A DNA stretch of 43,100 nt from JAUHWL01 sp964416385 (GCA_964416385.1 CAYQDW010000015.1:1-43100), one strand, 5' to 3'. Counted from the stretch's first letter, positions 15,799 to 25,587 are shown. Program-made: numbers and translations. Notes: a model not told the origin generated them from the sequence alone.

Positions 15799-16014
15799 TT
15801 AATACCTGTATGTTATTCTAGCTTTTGACAAATCATAAGGAGACATCTCCAACTTTACCTTATCGCCAGGTAGCAGTTTGATGTAATTCATCCGCATCTT
15901 ACCTGAAATATGGGCCGTTACAATGTGTCCATTTTCTAACTCTACACGAAACATTGCATTGCTCAATGCTTCCGTAATTACACCATCTTGCTCTATTGCG
16001 TTTTGTTTTGCCAT
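15799..16014 (-). CDS. infA: Translation initiation factor IF-1
   Basis: This 71-residue single S1/OB-fold protein binds the 30S A site during initiation. MAKQNAIEQDGVITEALSNAMF, then NGHIVTAHISGKMRMNYI and GDKVKLEMSPYDLSKARI are canonical. It begins 1 bp after secY; the map and adk genes often found here in other bacteria are absent. Confidence 0.98.
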   Translation of the reverse strand: MAKQNAIEQDGVITEALSNAMFRVELENGHIVTAHISGKMRMNYIKLLPGDKVKLEMSPYDLSKARITYRY

Positions 16015-16015
16015 T

Positions 16016-17362
16016 TTATAGAGCTGAAACAGTTGATCTTCCGCCTATTCTTCCCGATTTCATTAATCCATCATAATGACGGGCCAATAGGTAACTTTCT
16101 ATTTGTTGTAGTGTGTCTAAAACAACACCTACGGTAATGAGCAGTGAAGTACCCCCGTAGAAATAACTCCACTGAGCATTCATCCCAACAACCATTGCAA
16201 TAGCCGGCAAAATTGCCAGAACCGCTAAAAGAATAGAGCCGGGAAGTGTAATTTTTGATAAAATATTATCTATAAATTCTGCAGTTGAGCGCCCTGGTTT
16301 AACACCTGGAATAAAACCACCGCTGCGCTTTAAGTCTTCAGCAATGTTGTTAGTGTTAACTTGAATAGCTGTGTAGAAATACGTAAACAATATAATCAGC
16401 ACCGCAAAAACCATGTTGTACCAGAAGCCTTGAATATTACCGAATATCGTTACTACCCAACTTATACTATCACCTTGAGCACCGCTGTACTGTAGAACAG
16501 TAATTGGGATGAACATTATAGCTTGAGCGAAGATGATTGGCATTACACCGGCAGCATTAACTTTTAACGGTAGATACTGTCTTGCTCCAACGGTGTTCGT
16601 TGCAATTCTTCCGCCAGCGGCACGCTTAGCATACTGCAACGGTACTTTGCGTACAGCCTGCGTTAAAGCGATGGCAAACATCGTTACCAAATAAAGCGCA
16701 GCGATTTCTAATACAAACAATACCCATCCACCGCCACCGGCAGCTATTTGTGACATTAATTCTTGGAAGAAAGACTGCGGTAGTTTAGCCAAGATACCCA
16801 CCATAATTAAAAGTGAAATACCATTTCCTATACCCTTATCTGTAATTCTTTCGCCCAACCACATTGCGAAGATTGTTCCTGTAATAAGCACAATCCAAGA
16901 AATAAACCAGAAAGTACTAGGATCAATGGTGTACTGAACACCCTGCATTCGCAAATTAGCGAGATAACCTGGCGCCTGGGCAGCACAGATTAATATAGTT
17001 AAGTAGCGTGTGATTTGGTTCAATTTTCTTCGACCACTCTCACCCTCTTTTTGCATTTTCTGTACACTCGGTATTGCCATACCAAGAAGCTGAATAATAA
17101 TAGACGCAGAGATATAAGGCATAATGCCTAGAGCCATTACAGATGCATTAGCAAAAGCACCACCCGTAAAGGCATTAAGGATTCCCATTAACCCGCCTTC
17201 TGTTTGGGTAGCCAAACCCGTAAGGCTGTCAGGATTAATGCCAGGCAGAACAACGTTCGATCCTACCCTGTAAATCAATAATAGGCCAAGGGTTAAGAGA
17301 ATCTTATCACGAAGTTCCTCTATTCGCCAAATGTTCTTTATAGTCTCTACAAATCGCTTCAT
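16016..17362 (-). CDS. secY: Protein translocase subunit SecY
   Basis: SecY is the channel of the Sec translocon in the inner membrane. The 448-residue sequence has about ten hydrophobic segments. Signatures include GLLLIYRVGSNVVLPGIN in helix 1, the plug region with FTGGAFANASVMALGIMPYISAS, and SGGFIPGVKPGRSTAEF in the cytoplasmic loop. It lies between rplO (7 bp upstream) and infA (1 bp downstream), the usual spc position. Confidence 0.98.
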   Translation of the reverse strand: MKRFVETIKNIWRIEELRDKILLTLGLLLIYRVGSNVVLPGINPDSLTGLATQTEGGLMGILNAFTGGAFANASVMALGIMPYISASIIIQLLGMAIPSVQKMQKEGESGRRKLNQITRYLTILICAAQAPGYLANLRMQGVQYTIDPSTFWFISWIVLITGTIFAMWLGERITDKGIGNGISLLIMVGILAKLPQSFFQELMSQIAAGGGGWVLFVLEIAALYLVTMFAIALTQAVRKVPLQYAKRAAGGRIATNTVGARQYLPLKVNAAGVMPIIFAQAIMFIPITVLQYSGAQGDSISWVVTIFGNIQGFWYNMVFAVLIILFTYFYTAIQVNTNNIAEDLKRSGGFIPGVKPGRSTAEFIDNILSKITLPGSILLAVLAILPAIAMVVGMNAQWSYFYGGTSLLITVGVVLDTLQQIESYLLARHYDGLMKSGRIGGRSTVSAL

Positions 17363-17369
17363 GGTATTC

Positions 17370-17819
17370 TTACAGCGTTGTTACGGTGCCACCCTGCGCT
17401 TCTATTGCAGCAGCAGCAGTTTTACTGAATTTATGCGCCGTTACATTTAGTTTGGCACTTAGCGCACCACGACCCAAAATCTTTATCTTATCATTTTTTC
17501 CCATCAAACCGTTAGCAATTAGCTCAGCAACACCTAGGGTGTCACCTATACGCTTATCATCTACTAACTTTTGAAGAGTATCAAGGTTGATACCCTTGAA
17601 CTCTACACGATTTGGATTTGTAAAACCAAATTTAGGAACACGTCTTTGTAGTGGCATTTGGCCACCTTCAAAACCAATTTTTCGCTTATAGCCTGAACGA
17701 GACTTGGCGCCTTTGTGACCACGTGTTGATGTACCACCATGACCAGAACCTTCACCACGTCCTATACGCTTTTCTCTGTGCGTAGAACCATTTGCAGGCT
17801 TAAGATTACTTAAATCCAT
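17370..17819 (-). CDS. rplO: 50S ribosomal protein L15
   Basis: The 149-residue L15 has the glycine/basic N-terminal extension (KRIGRGEGSGHGGTSTRGHKG) that reaches into 23S rRNA. The globular domain includes FGFTNPNRVEFKGINLDTL and ILGRGALSAKLNVTAHKFS. It is followed by secY, as normal. Confidence 0.98.
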   Translation of the reverse strand: MDLSNLKPANGSTHREKRIGRGEGSGHGGTSTRGHKGAKSRSGYKRKIGFEGGQMPLQRRVPKFGFTNPNRVEFKGINLDTLQKLVDDKRIGDTLGVAELIANGLMGKNDKIKILGRGALSAKLNVTAHKFSKTAAAAIEAQGGTVTTL

Positions 17820-17838
17820 ATCTCAGAATATCTTTAGC

Positions 17839-18021
17839 TTATTTAACCTCTTCTACCGTAATAAGGTGCTTCACCTTATTAATCATGCCCATAATCTGTG
17901 GGGTAGCTTCGTGCTCTACCACTGCATTCATTTTACGCAGGCCTAAGGCCTCCATAGTCAAACGTTGACGCTTTGGGCGATCTATTACACTGCGAACTTG
18001 CTTAACTGTAATCTTGGCCAT
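17839..18021 (-). CDS. rpmD: 50S ribosomal protein L30
   Basis: The 60-residue L30 (bacterial short form) begins MAKITVKQVRSVIDRPKRQR, with EALGLRKMN following. It stands between rpsE (10 bp) and rplO (19 bp), its conserved place. Confidence 0.97.
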   Translation of the reverse strand: MAKITVKQVRSVIDRPKRQRLTMEALGLRKMNAVVEHEATPQIMGMINKVKHLITVEEVK

Positions 18022-18031
18022 GATTGTCTTT

Positions 18032-18556
18032 TTAACCGTTAAATACCTTGTTCATTTCGATACCACGTTGACGTGCCACCTCTTTCGCATCACGCATCTT
18101 CAAAAGTGCATGAAAAGTTGCTTTTACAACATTATGTGGGTTTGATGACCCTTTGCTTTTAGCAAGAACATCATGTATACCTACACTCTCAAGCACTGCG
18201 CGCATTGCACCACCAGCGATTACACCAGTACCGTGACTTGCCGGGCGAAGGAACACTCTTGCGCCTCCAAACTTACCAGCCTCATCATGAGGAACAGTAT
18301 CGCCAACAAGTGGAATACGAAACAAGTTCTTCTTGGCATCTTCTACAGCTTTGCTGATCGCTTCAGAAACTTCTTTTGACTTGCCTAAGCCAAAGCCTGC
18401 TATTCCGCTTTCATTACCAACAACCACTATGGCCGAAAAACCAAATGTGCGCCCGCCCTTAGTAACCTTTGTTACACGGTTTACTGCAACTAGCCTATCA
18501 ACTAATTCCAACCCGCTAGGCTTAACTTTCTTAATATTTTTAATTCCTTTAAACAT
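18032..18556 (-). CDS. rpsE: 30S ribosomal protein S5
   Basis: The 174-residue S5 has the double-stranded-RNA-binding N-domain (DRLVAVNRVTKVTKGGRTFGF) and the C-domain with SHGTGVIAGGAMRAVLESVGIHDVLAKS. It contributes to decoding accuracy in the 30S. Gaps are 6 bp from rplR and 10 bp to rpmD. Confidence 0.98.
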   Translation of the reverse strand: MFKGIKNIKKVKPSGLELVDRLVAVNRVTKVTKGGRTFGFSAIVVVGNESGIAGFGLGKSKEVSEAISKAVEDAKKNLFRIPLVGDTVPHDEAGKFGGARVFLRPASHGTGVIAGGAMRAVLESVGIHDVLAKSKGSSNPHNVVKATFHALLKMRDAKEVARQRGIEMNKVFNG

Positions 18557-18562
18557 GTCTGT

Positions 18563-18919
18563 TTAGAATTTTAGTCCACCTTCTCTGGCGCCTTCTGCCA
18601 ATGATTTAACCCGACCATGATATAAATAACCAGCACGATCAAAAGCACAAGCCTCAATGCCTTTAGCTAGTGCTTTAGCAGCAAGTGCTTTACCTACCAA
18701 TGCTGACTTTTCAATTTTTGTAGCTGTTACAGCTGCAATATCCTTTTCACGTGATGAAGCGGATACCAGCGTATGCCCACTTACGTCATCTATAAGCTGA
18801 GCGTAAATCTCTTTATTACTTCTAAAAACCGATAAACGGGGAATAGAAACAGTTCCTGTGATAGTTTTTCTAATGCGAAAGCGAATGCGCTGTCTTCTAT
18901 CTAATTTTGTTAAGGCCAT
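18563..18919 (-). CDS. rplR: 50S ribosomal protein L18
   Basis: The 118-residue L18 binds 5S rRNA. RRQRIRFRIRKTITGT, RLSVFRSNKEIYAQLIDD and the end FDRAGYLYHGRVKSLAEGAREGG are typical. Gaps are 8 bp from rplF and 6 bp to rpsE. Confidence 0.98.
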   Translation of the reverse strand: MALTKLDRRQRIRFRIRKTITGTVSIPRLSVFRSNKEIYAQLIDDVSGHTLVSASSREKDIAAVTATKIEKSALVGKALAAKALAKGIEACAFDRAGYLYHGRVKSLAEGAREGGLKF

Positions 18920-18927
18920 CCTAGCTA

Positions 18928-19482
18928 TTATTTTTTCGCTGCAGACTTACCTGCTTTTCTTCTAATAATCTCTCCTACGTAACGCACACCTTTACCCTTG
19001 TAAGGCTCTGGCTTGCGTAATGATCTAATTTTAGAGGCTACCATACCTAACAACTGATTGTCATAAGAGCTTAACATTATCATGGGGTTTTTACCCTTTT
19101 CCGATACTGTCTCCACCTTTACTTCATTAGGCACTAGCATCAAAATGTTGTGTGAGTAACCCAAAGACAAGTCTAAAACCTGGCCTTGATTGCTTGCGCG
19201 ATATCCAACACCTATCAATTCCAATTTTTTGGTAAAACCCTGAGACACGCCAGTAATCATGTTGTTGATTAAAGAGCGATACAGACCGTGCATAGCACGA
19301 TGCTGTGGCGCATCACTAGGACGCGATACGGTAATAATTCCGTTGTCAATTTTAACTTCTATATCAGGGTTAACTTCCTGATATAATTCTCCAAGCTTAC
19401 CTTTTACCGTAACAACATGGTTGTTATAGCTTACTTCAACGCCTTGGGGAATACTAATGGGTAACTTTCCAATTCTAGACAT
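18928..19482 (-). CDS. rplF: 50S ribosomal protein L6
   Basis: The 184-residue L6 consists of two repeated domains (about 1-80 and 83-165). It starts MSRIGKLPISIPQGV and has KPEPYKGKGVRYVGE(I)IRRKAGK near the C-terminus, the strongest family signature. It lies near the sarcin-ricin loop and the factor-binding site. Confidence 0.98.
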   Translation of the reverse strand: MSRIGKLPISIPQGVEVSYNNHVVTVKGKLGELYQEVNPDIEVKIDNGIITVSRPSDAPQHRAMHGLYRSLINNMITGVSQGFTKKLELIGVGYRASNQGQVLDLSLGYSHNILMLVPNEVKVETVSEKGKNPMIMLSSYDNQLLGMVASKIRSLRKPEPYKGKGVRYVGEIIRRKAGKSAAKK

Positions 19483-19493
19483 CTCGTAGTGTT

Positions 19494-19892
19494 TTAGTAT
19501 ACGTAGCAGAGTACTTCGCCACCAACATTTTCTTGACGGGCCTGCTTATCAGTCATTACGCCTCTAGACGTAGAAACTATAGCAACACCCAAACCATTTT
19601 TTACTCTTGGTAACGCATCGCTACCCGCGTATTTACGCAGACCAGGACGACTGGCTCTGTGCAAACCGCGTATTGCAGGTACGCGGCTACCGCGATCATA
19701 TTTCAGTGCAATTTTAATAGACCGCTGAGGGCCCACATCTTCCACTTTGTAATTGAGCACATAGCCTTGCTCCATAAGAATACGTGTGATATCAATCTTG
19801 ATATTAGAGGCTGGAATTTCCACAACTCTATGCCCTGCCTTCATGGCATTGCGTACACGTGTTAAAAAATCTGCTATCGGATCCGTAATCAT
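19494..19892 (-). CDS. rpsH: 30S ribosomal protein S8
   Basis: The 132-residue S8 starts MITDPIADFLTRVRNAMKAGH. The C-terminal RNA-binding signature is VKNGLGVAIVSTSRGVMTDK. In E. coli this protein represses the spc operon by binding its mRNA; no such target structure was identified here. Confidence 0.98.
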   Translation of the reverse strand: MITDPIADFLTRVRNAMKAGHRVVEIPASNIKIDITRILMEQGYVLNYKVEDVGPQRSIKIALKYDRGSRVPAIRGLHRASRPGLRKYAGSDALPRVKNGLGVAIVSTSRGVMTDKQARQENVGGEVLCYVY

Positions 19893-19910
19893 CGCAATTC
19901 TATATTATGC

Positions 19911-20180
19911 TTACCAACTAGCTTTCTTTACTCCAGGAATCAACCCTTGGTTTGCCATTTCACGGAAAGTAACACGTGAAATACCAAACTGACGCATATA
20001 ACCACGTGGGCGTCCCGTTAATTTACAACGGTTATGCTTGCGCACCGGGGATGCATTTTTAGGCAGCTTTTGCAACGCCTCATAGTCGCCAGCTTCTTTT
20101 AAAGCAGCGCGCTTCTCAGCGTATCTTTCTACCAACTTTGCTCTTTTGACCTCGCGGGCCTTCATTGATTCTTTTGCCAT
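19911..20180 (-). CDS. rpsN: 30S ribosomal protein S14 (zinc-free long form)
   Basis: The 89-residue form lacks the CxxC...CxxC zinc ribbon of the short S14 type; the only Cys is in RKHNRCKLTGRPRGYMRQFG. Other signatures are REMANQGLIPGVKKASW at the C-terminus and the basic N-terminal helix. Gaps are 8 bp from rplE and 18 bp to rpsH. Confidence 0.98.
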   Translation of the reverse strand: MAKESMKAREVKRAKLVERYAEKRAALKEAGDYEALQKLPKNASPVRKHNRCKLTGRPRGYMRQFGISRVTFREMANQGLIPGVKKASW

Positions 20181-20188
20181 GCTGTTGC

Positions 20189-20737
20189 TTACTTTTTAAA
20201 GGGCAAACCAAATTCTCTTAATAAAGCTTTTGCTTCCTTATCTGTTGTCGCAGTAGTCACAAAAGTTATATCCATACCGCTTATGCGGTTCACTTTGTCT
20301 ATATCAATCTCTGGAAAGATGATTTGTTCTGTTATGCCAAGCGTATAGTTTCCACGGCCATCAAAGCCATTTTCTTTTATACCTCTGAAGTCGCGGATAC
20401 GTGCTAAGCTAGATACGATCAAACGGTCTAAAAACTCATACATTCTATCTCCACGTAAAGTAACACGTGCACCAATGGGCATACCTTTACGTAATTTGAA
20501 GTTTGAAATGTCTTTCTTAGATTTTGTAGATACCGCACGCTGCCCAGCAATAATCGTCATTTCTTCAATGGCGCTTTCTACCATTTTCTTATCAGCAACG
20601 GCTGCACCAAGACCTTGACTTAGGCAAATCTTTGTTAAACGGGGAACCTCCATTACGTTACCGTATGAAAACTCATCGCGTAACTTGGCAACGATTTCCT
20701 CGTTATATCTTTTCTTTAATCTAGGTATTGTTTCCAT
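20189..20737 (-). CDS. rplE: 50S ribosomal protein L5
   Basis: The 182-residue L5 binds 5S rRNA and contacts the P-site tRNA. YGNVMEVPRLTKICLSQGLG, KLRKGMPIGARVTLRGDRMY and DFRGIKENGFDGRGNYTLGI are clear matches. It starts 2 bp after rplX. Confidence 0.98.
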   Translation of the reverse strand: METIPRLKKRYNEEIVAKLRDEFSYGNVMEVPRLTKICLSQGLGAAVADKKMVESAIEEMTIIAGQRAVSTKSKKDISNFKLRKGMPIGARVTLRGDRMYEFLDRLIVSSLARIRDFRGIKENGFDGRGNYTLGITEQIIFPEIDIDKVNRISGMDITFVTTATTDKEAKALLREFGLPFKK

Positions 20738-20739
20738 AC

Positions 20740-21060
20740 TTACTTAACTATCTCACCAGACTTTTTAGCGTAACGGGCACGCTTACCATTCTCATCACTT
20801 TTTCTCCCTGTACGTGTTGGCTCACCTGATTTAGGATCTACCAACATGAGGTTAGAAATATGCAAGGGTGCCTCCATTTCTATACGTCCGCCTTGCGGAT
20901 TAGTTGCACTCGGCTTCTGATGTTTGTACACCATGTTGATGCCTTCTACAACTGCACGATTTTGTTTTGGTATCACACGGATTATTCTCCCGCTCTGACC
21001 CTTACTCTCGCCGGCTATTACCATTACGGTGTCGCCTTTTTTAATGTGAAACTTTGCCAT
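20740..21060 (-). CDS. rplX: 50S ribosomal protein L24
   Basis: Placed from the ATG at 21060 this is a 106-residue L24 with a KOW motif (KKGDTVMVIAGESKGQSGRI). The open frame extends to a TTG at 21081, but MAKFHIKKGD is the natural L24 N-terminus, and the longer start would almost touch the rplN stop. L24 initiates 50S assembly. Confidence 0.97.
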   Translation of the reverse strand: MAKFHIKKGDTVMVIAGESKGQSGRIIRVIPKQNRAVVEGINMVYKHQKPSATNPQGGRIEMEAPLHISNLMLVDPKSGEPTRTGRKSDENGKRARYAKKSGEIVK

Positions 21061-21082
21061 GCGTGCAAAATCTTTTCTCAAG

Positions 21083-21451
21083 TTATAATACTTCTGGTGC
21101 TAATGATACTATCTTCATATACTGCTTGTCACGCAGTTCTCTTGCCACTGGACCAAAAACACGTGTACCACGCATTTCACCGGCAGCATTTAATAGTACA
21201 CAAGCATTATCATCAAAACGGATGTATGATCCATCAGGACGTCTTACTTCTTTCTTAGCTCTTACCACTACCGCGGTAGACACTTGACCCTTCTTTACGT
21301 TTCCAGAAGGAGTAGCTTCTTTAATTGTAACCACAATTTTGTCACCTATAGACGCATATCGTCTTTTGGTACCACCCAGCACACGGATACATAAAACCTC
21401 TTTGGCTCCGGTATTGTCTGCTACTTTTAATCTCGATTCCTGTTGTATCAT
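21083..21451 (-). CDS. rplN: 50S ribosomal protein L14
   Basis: The 122-residue L14 starts MIQQESRLKVADNTGAKEV. Further signatures are VLGGTKRRYASIGD, FDDNACVLLNAAGEMRGTRV and FGPVARELRDKQYMKIVSLA. It is part of the subunit bridge region. It begins 2 bp after rpsQ. Confidence 0.98.
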   Translation of the reverse strand: MIQQESRLKVADNTGAKEVLCIRVLGGTKRRYASIGDKIVVTIKEATPSGNVKKGQVSTAVVVRAKKEVRRPDGSYIRFDDNACVLLNAAGEMRGTRVFGPVARELRDKQYMKIVSLAPEVL

Positions 21452-21453
21452 GA

Positions 21454-21714
21454 TTACTTGGCTCTTTCAATAATTTCTACAACTCTCCACTTCTTGGTTT
21501 TGCTCAATGGGCGAGTCTCCATTATACGTACGGTATCGCCAGTGTTACAGTCATTGGCATCGTCATGTGCATGAAACTTCTTTGTAAACTTCACAAACTT
21601 GCCATACTTCGGGTGCTTAACTCTACGCTCTACAGACACTACTACTGTCTTGTCCATTTTATTGCTCGTTATAACACCAACACGCTCTTTGCGCAAATTC
21701 CTCTTATTTTCCAT
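21454..21714 (-). CDS. rpsQ: 30S ribosomal protein S17
   Basis: The 86-residue OB-fold protein S17 has RKERVGVITSNKMDKTVVV and KYGKFVKFTKKFHAHDDAND followed by GDTVRIMETRPLSKTKKWRV. It lies 18 bp after rpmC. Confidence 0.98.
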   Translation of the reverse strand: MENKRNLRKERVGVITSNKMDKTVVVSVERRVKHPKYGKFVKFTKKFHAHDDANDCNTGDTVRIMETRPLSKTKKWRVVEIIERAK

Positions 21715-21732
21715 CTTACTCTGGTACTGAGG

Positions 21733-21936
21733 TTATTTTGTATCTTCTTCTAATTGACGCTTACGCAATTCTGTTTCAATGCGCGCAATATCTTTTCTGG
21801 TATCCCGTAACTTTAACGGATTCTCAAGTTGAGAAACAGTGTGCGTTAAACGCAACTTTGCTAGGTTACCTTTCTCATCCACCAACTTCTCACGAAGCTC
21901 TTGTGTGGTTAATTCTTTTATCTCTGAAGCTTTCAT
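21733..21936 (-). CDS. rpmC: 50S ribosomal protein L29
   Basis: The 67-residue two-helix L29 is read as MKASEIKELTTQELREKLVD with the RLTHTVSQLENPLKLRDTRK motif and IARIETELRKRQLEE. L29 lies at the polypeptide exit tunnel. It stands between rplP and rpsQ as usual. Confidence 0.97.
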   Translation of the reverse strand: MKASEIKELTTQELREKLVDEKGNLAKLRLTHTVSQLENPLKLRDTRKDIARIETELRKRQLEEDTK

Positions 21937-21949
21937 ATTGTAAACCGAA

Positions 21950-22369
21950 TTAAGCGTCTAAATCACGTCTTACGACCATCTTTGTACGAACAGGCAGCTT
22001 CTGTGCAGCTAGACGTAACGCTTCCTTAGCAATATCGCCGGGAACACCATCAAGCTCAAACATTATTCTACCTGGTTTAACAACTGCCACCCAGTATTCA
22101 ACAGCACCTTTTCCCTTACCCATACGTACCTCAAGAGGCTTCTTCGTAATAGGCTTATCTGGAAAAATGCGTATCCATAACTGGCCTTCACGCTTCATGT
22201 ATCGTGTAGCGGCAATACGTGCAGCTTCTATCTGACGAGACGTTAGAAACTCGCTATCTAAAGACTTTAAACCATATGAACCAAAAGCCAAGGTGTGACC
22301 ACGCTGCGCGTTGCCCTTCATACGGCCCTTGAACATTTTTCTATGCTTCGTTTTCTTCGGCTGTAACAT
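21950..22369 (-). CDS. rplP: 50S ribosomal protein L16
   Basis: The 139-residue L16 starts MLQPKKTKHRKMFKGRMKG. The family signatures are IRIFPDKPITKKPLEVRMGKG and VKPGRIMFELDGV. It helps position the A-site tRNA. Gaps are 12 bp from rpsC and 13 bp to rpmC. Confidence 0.98.
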   Translation of the reverse strand: MLQPKKTKHRKMFKGRMKGNAQRGHTLAFGSYGLKSLDSEFLTSRQIEAARIAATRYMKREGQLWIRIFPDKPITKKPLEVRMGKGKGAVEYWVAVVKPGRIMFELDGVPGDIAKEALRLAAQKLPVRTKMVVRRDLDA

Positions 22370-22381
22370 CGCCTCTATCTT

Positions 22382-23110
22382 TTAACGTTGTGCTTTATTT
22401 CTTCTTCTCTTCGGACCATTGTCTGGACGATTGTTAGCGGAACCCGCTTTCTTTGCCGTACCAATCATGTTCGACAAATCACGCTTTCCATAAACCTCAC
22501 CCTTCATGATCCAAACCTTAACACCTAAACGGCCATAAGTGGTATGTGCCTCACTGATATGGTAGTCTATATCTGCTCTAAATGTATGCAATGGTGTACG
22601 ACCATCTTTGTACATCTCTGAACGCGCCATTTCAGCACCGTTCAAGCGACCGCTTATTTGAATTTTTATACCCTCAGCGCCCATTCGCATTGCTGCTGCA
22701 ATTGCCATTTTAACAGCGCGTCTGTAAGATATACGACCTTCAATTTGACGAGAAACACTATCAGCAACCAATTTGGCATCCAACTCTGGGCGCTTAATTT
22801 CAAAGATGTTAATCTGAACATCCTTGTTGGTGATTTTCTTTAGTTCCTCTTTCAGTCTATCTACCTCTTGGCCACCCTTACCTATAATAATACCAGGGCG
22901 GGCCGTAGTAATTGTTACTGTAACGAGTTTAAGGGTACGCTCTATTATTATACGAGATACACTAGCTTTACCTAATCTAGCATATAAGTATTTTCTAATC
23001 TTAGAGTCCTCAGCAATTTTATCACCGTAATTACGGCCTCCAAACCACTGCGACTCCCAGCCACGGATGTAGCCTAATCTATTACCTATCGGATTGGTTT
23101 TTTGTCCCAT
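22382..23110 (-). CDS. rpsC: 30S ribosomal protein S3
   Basis: The 242-residue S3 starts MGQKTNPIGNRLGYIRGWES. It has a type II KH domain (about 40-110) with the GIIIGKGGQEVDRL loop. The C-terminal domain contains QISGRLNGAEMARSE and AHTTYGRLGVKVWIMKGEVYG. It forms part of the mRNA entry channel. A basic tail rich in Asn and Arg ends the protein. Confidence 0.98.
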   Translation of the reverse strand: MGQKTNPIGNRLGYIRGWESQWFGGRNYGDKIAEDSKIRKYLYARLGKASVSRIIIERTLKLVTVTITTARPGIIIGKGGQEVDRLKEELKKITNKDVQINIFEIKRPELDAKLVADSVSRQIEGRISYRRAVKMAIAAAMRMGAEGIKIQISGRLNGAEMARSEMYKDGRTPLHTFRADIDYHISEAHTTYGRLGVKVWIMKGEVYGKRDLSNMIGTAKKAGSANNRPDNGPKRRRNKAQR

Positions 23111-23125
23111 CTTCTGTACCGTGGA

Positions 23126-23524
23126 TTAATTTTCTTTACTTCCTAAGATTATTGTAACGTGGTTAGAGCGTTTGCGAATACGATGGGCTCTTCCCTGTGG
23201 GGCGGCCTGAATTCGCTTTAACATTCTAGCACTGTCTACGCGGATCTCGCGAACAAACAAATTCGCTTCTTCTACGCGCTCGCCTTCGTTCTTCTGCTGC
23301 CAATTGGCAAGGGCTGAACGCACAAGCTTTTCCAAATTCATAGAGGCATGCTTCGGACTATTTTCTAAAATGAATAGTGCCCTCTGCACATCTATACCTC
23401 TTATCTGATCAGCTACCAAGCGCATCTTTCGGGGCGATGTAGGACAGTTACGCAAAGAAGCAAAAGCCACTTCCTTACGCGCCTCCTTCATCCTATCTGC
23501 CATTAATTTCTTTCTAGCACCCAT
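23126..23524 (-). CDS. rplV: 50S ribosomal protein L22
   Basis: The 132-residue L22 has an N-terminal part (LRNCPTSPRKMRLVADQIRG) and the long hairpin that lines the exit tunnel (RILKRIQAAPQGRAHRIRKR-like, here MLKRIQAAPQGRAHRIRKRS). An extra basic stretch of about 20 residues precedes the canonical start. No tunnel-hairpin change of known macrolide-resistance type was noticed. Confidence 0.97.
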   Translation of the reverse strand: MGARKKLMADRMKEARKEVAFASLRNCPTSPRKMRLVADQIRGIDVQRALFILENSPKHASMNLEKLVRSALANWQQKNEGERVEEANLFVREIRVDSARMLKRIQAAPQGRAHRIRKRSNHVTIILGSKEN

Positions 23525-23536
23525 CGTCTTAATTTA

Positions 23537-23818
23537 TTAGCGTTTACCCTTATCTTTTTTATTACCTGCATGGCCCCGGAAAATACGCGTTGGTGAAAAC
23601 TCACCTAGCTTATGCCCTACCATGTTTTCAGTTACATAAACTGGAATAAAGGTTTTGCCGTTATGTACGGCAATGGTCTGACCAACAAAGTCAGGTGAAA
23701 TCATAGAAGCCCGAGACCATGTCTTGATCACTGTCTTCTTACCAGAGTCCACGTTGGCCATTACTTTCTTCTCAAGCTTGTAGTGGATATAAGGTCCTTT
23801 TTTTAATGAACGTGCCAT
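23537..23818 (-). CDS. rpsS: 30S ribosomal protein S19
   Basis: The 93-residue S19 starts MARSLKKGPYIHYKLEKKV. Typical segments are TWSRASMISPDFVGQTIAVH and VTENMVGHKLGEFSPTRIFR followed by GHAG. It sits in the 30S head beside S13. It is 12 bp from both rplB and rplV. Confidence 0.98.
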   Translation of the reverse strand: MARSLKKGPYIHYKLEKKVMANVDSGKKTVIKTWSRASMISPDFVGQTIAVHNGKTFIPVYVTENMVGHKLGEFSPTRIFRGHAGNKKDKGKR

Positions 23819-23830
23819 ACTATCCTATGC

Positions 23831-24655
<825 letters not shown>

Positions 24656-24660
24656 TACTC

Positions 24661-24951
24661 TTAGATATTGCCGAATAGGTCAATTACTTCACCACTTCTC
24701 ACTTCTACGATAGCTTTCTTGTAAGCCTTTTTACGACCTTCAATCATGCCTGCTTTTGTATAACGCACACTGCGCTTAGCAGGCACTATCATAGTTCTAA
24801 CACGCTCGATATTTACACCATAGAAAGCCTCAACAGCCTTTTTGATCTGAACCTTATTTGCACGTCTGTCAACTTCAAATGCAAACACATTAGCATCCTC
24901 ACTCTGAGCAGAAGCTTTTTCGGTTATTATCGGTCTAATCAAAATATCCAT
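24661..24951 (-). CDS. rplW: 50S ribosomal protein L23
   Basis: The 96-residue L23 starts MDILIRPIITEKASAQSED. The central motif FEVDRRANKVQIKKAVEAFY and the ending GRKKAYKKAIVEV are canonical. L23 is the docking site for trigger factor and SRP at the exit tunnel. Gaps are 9 bp from rplD and 5 bp to rplB. Confidence 0.98.
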   Translation of the reverse strand: MDILIRPIITEKASAQSEDANVFAFEVDRRANKVQIKKAVEAFYGVNIERVRTMIVPAKRSVRYTKAGMIEGRKKAYKKAIVEVRSGEVIDLFGNI

Positions 24952-24960
24952 GACGATAAA

Positions 24961-25587
24961 TCAGCTTAACAATTGTTCAATTTTCTCTATCGAGCCTTCA
25001 GTTAAAACAACGCTATTCGCATTTAAAATAGTGTATGTGTTTAATTCTGAGGCTGTTACAACTTTTGACCCCTGTAAATTTCGGGATGACAAATATATGT
25101 TTTTATTGATACCATCAAGCACTAAGACAGATTTTTTATTCTCTATCCCTAAAGCAACCATCATATCGATATATGCCTTGGTCTTTGGTGCCTCCATTTG
25201 TGGCGTCTCAATAATTACAATTCCAGCATCTTTAACCTTCTGGCTAAGCGCGCTCTTTCTTGCGAGCTGCTTTACCTTCTTGTTTAGCTTAAAGCTGTAG
25301 TCACGTGGACGTGGACCGAAAGCCGTACCACCACCCTTTTGCACGGGGCTTTTTAACGAACCGGCACGCGCTCCACCAGTACCTTTTTGCTTGTGATGCT
25401 TTTTGGTTGTACGCGCAACCTCAGCACGCTCTTTAGCCTTGTGCGTACCTTGACGCTGGTTAGCTAAATATTGCTTTACATCTAAGTATATGGCATGTTC
25501 ATTTGGCTCAATACCAAATATTGCATCGTTTAAAGTAACCGATCTTCCGGTTTCTTTACCTTCTGGGGTTAATACCTTTAGCTCCAT
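24961..25587 (-). CDS. rplD: 50S ribosomal protein L4
   Basis: The 208-residue L4 has the extended tunnel loop (KKHHKQKGTGGARAGSLKSP, then FGPRPRDYSFKLNKKVKQLA) and a globular domain. Its start lies inside the end of rplC (10-bp overlap in different frames), so L3 and L4 are probably translationally coupled. In E. coli L4 regulates the S10 operon; no corresponding leader hairpin was identified here. Confidence 0.98.
   Translation of the reverse strand: MELKVLTPEGKETGRSVTLNDAIFGIEPNEHAIYLDVKQYLANQRQGTHKAKERAEVARTTKKHHKQKGTGGARAGSLKSPVQKGGGTAFGPRPRDYSFKLNKKVKQLARKSALSQKVKDAGIVIIETPQMEAPKTKAYIDMMVALGIENKKSVLVLDGINKNIYLSSRNLQGSKVVTASELNTYTILNANSVVLTEGSIEKIEQLLS

Noticed and set aside
20740..21081. 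Longer L24 frame with TTG start at 21081
   Set aside because: The extra seven residues are not part of L24, and the canonical MAKFHIKKGD start is an ATG at 21060.
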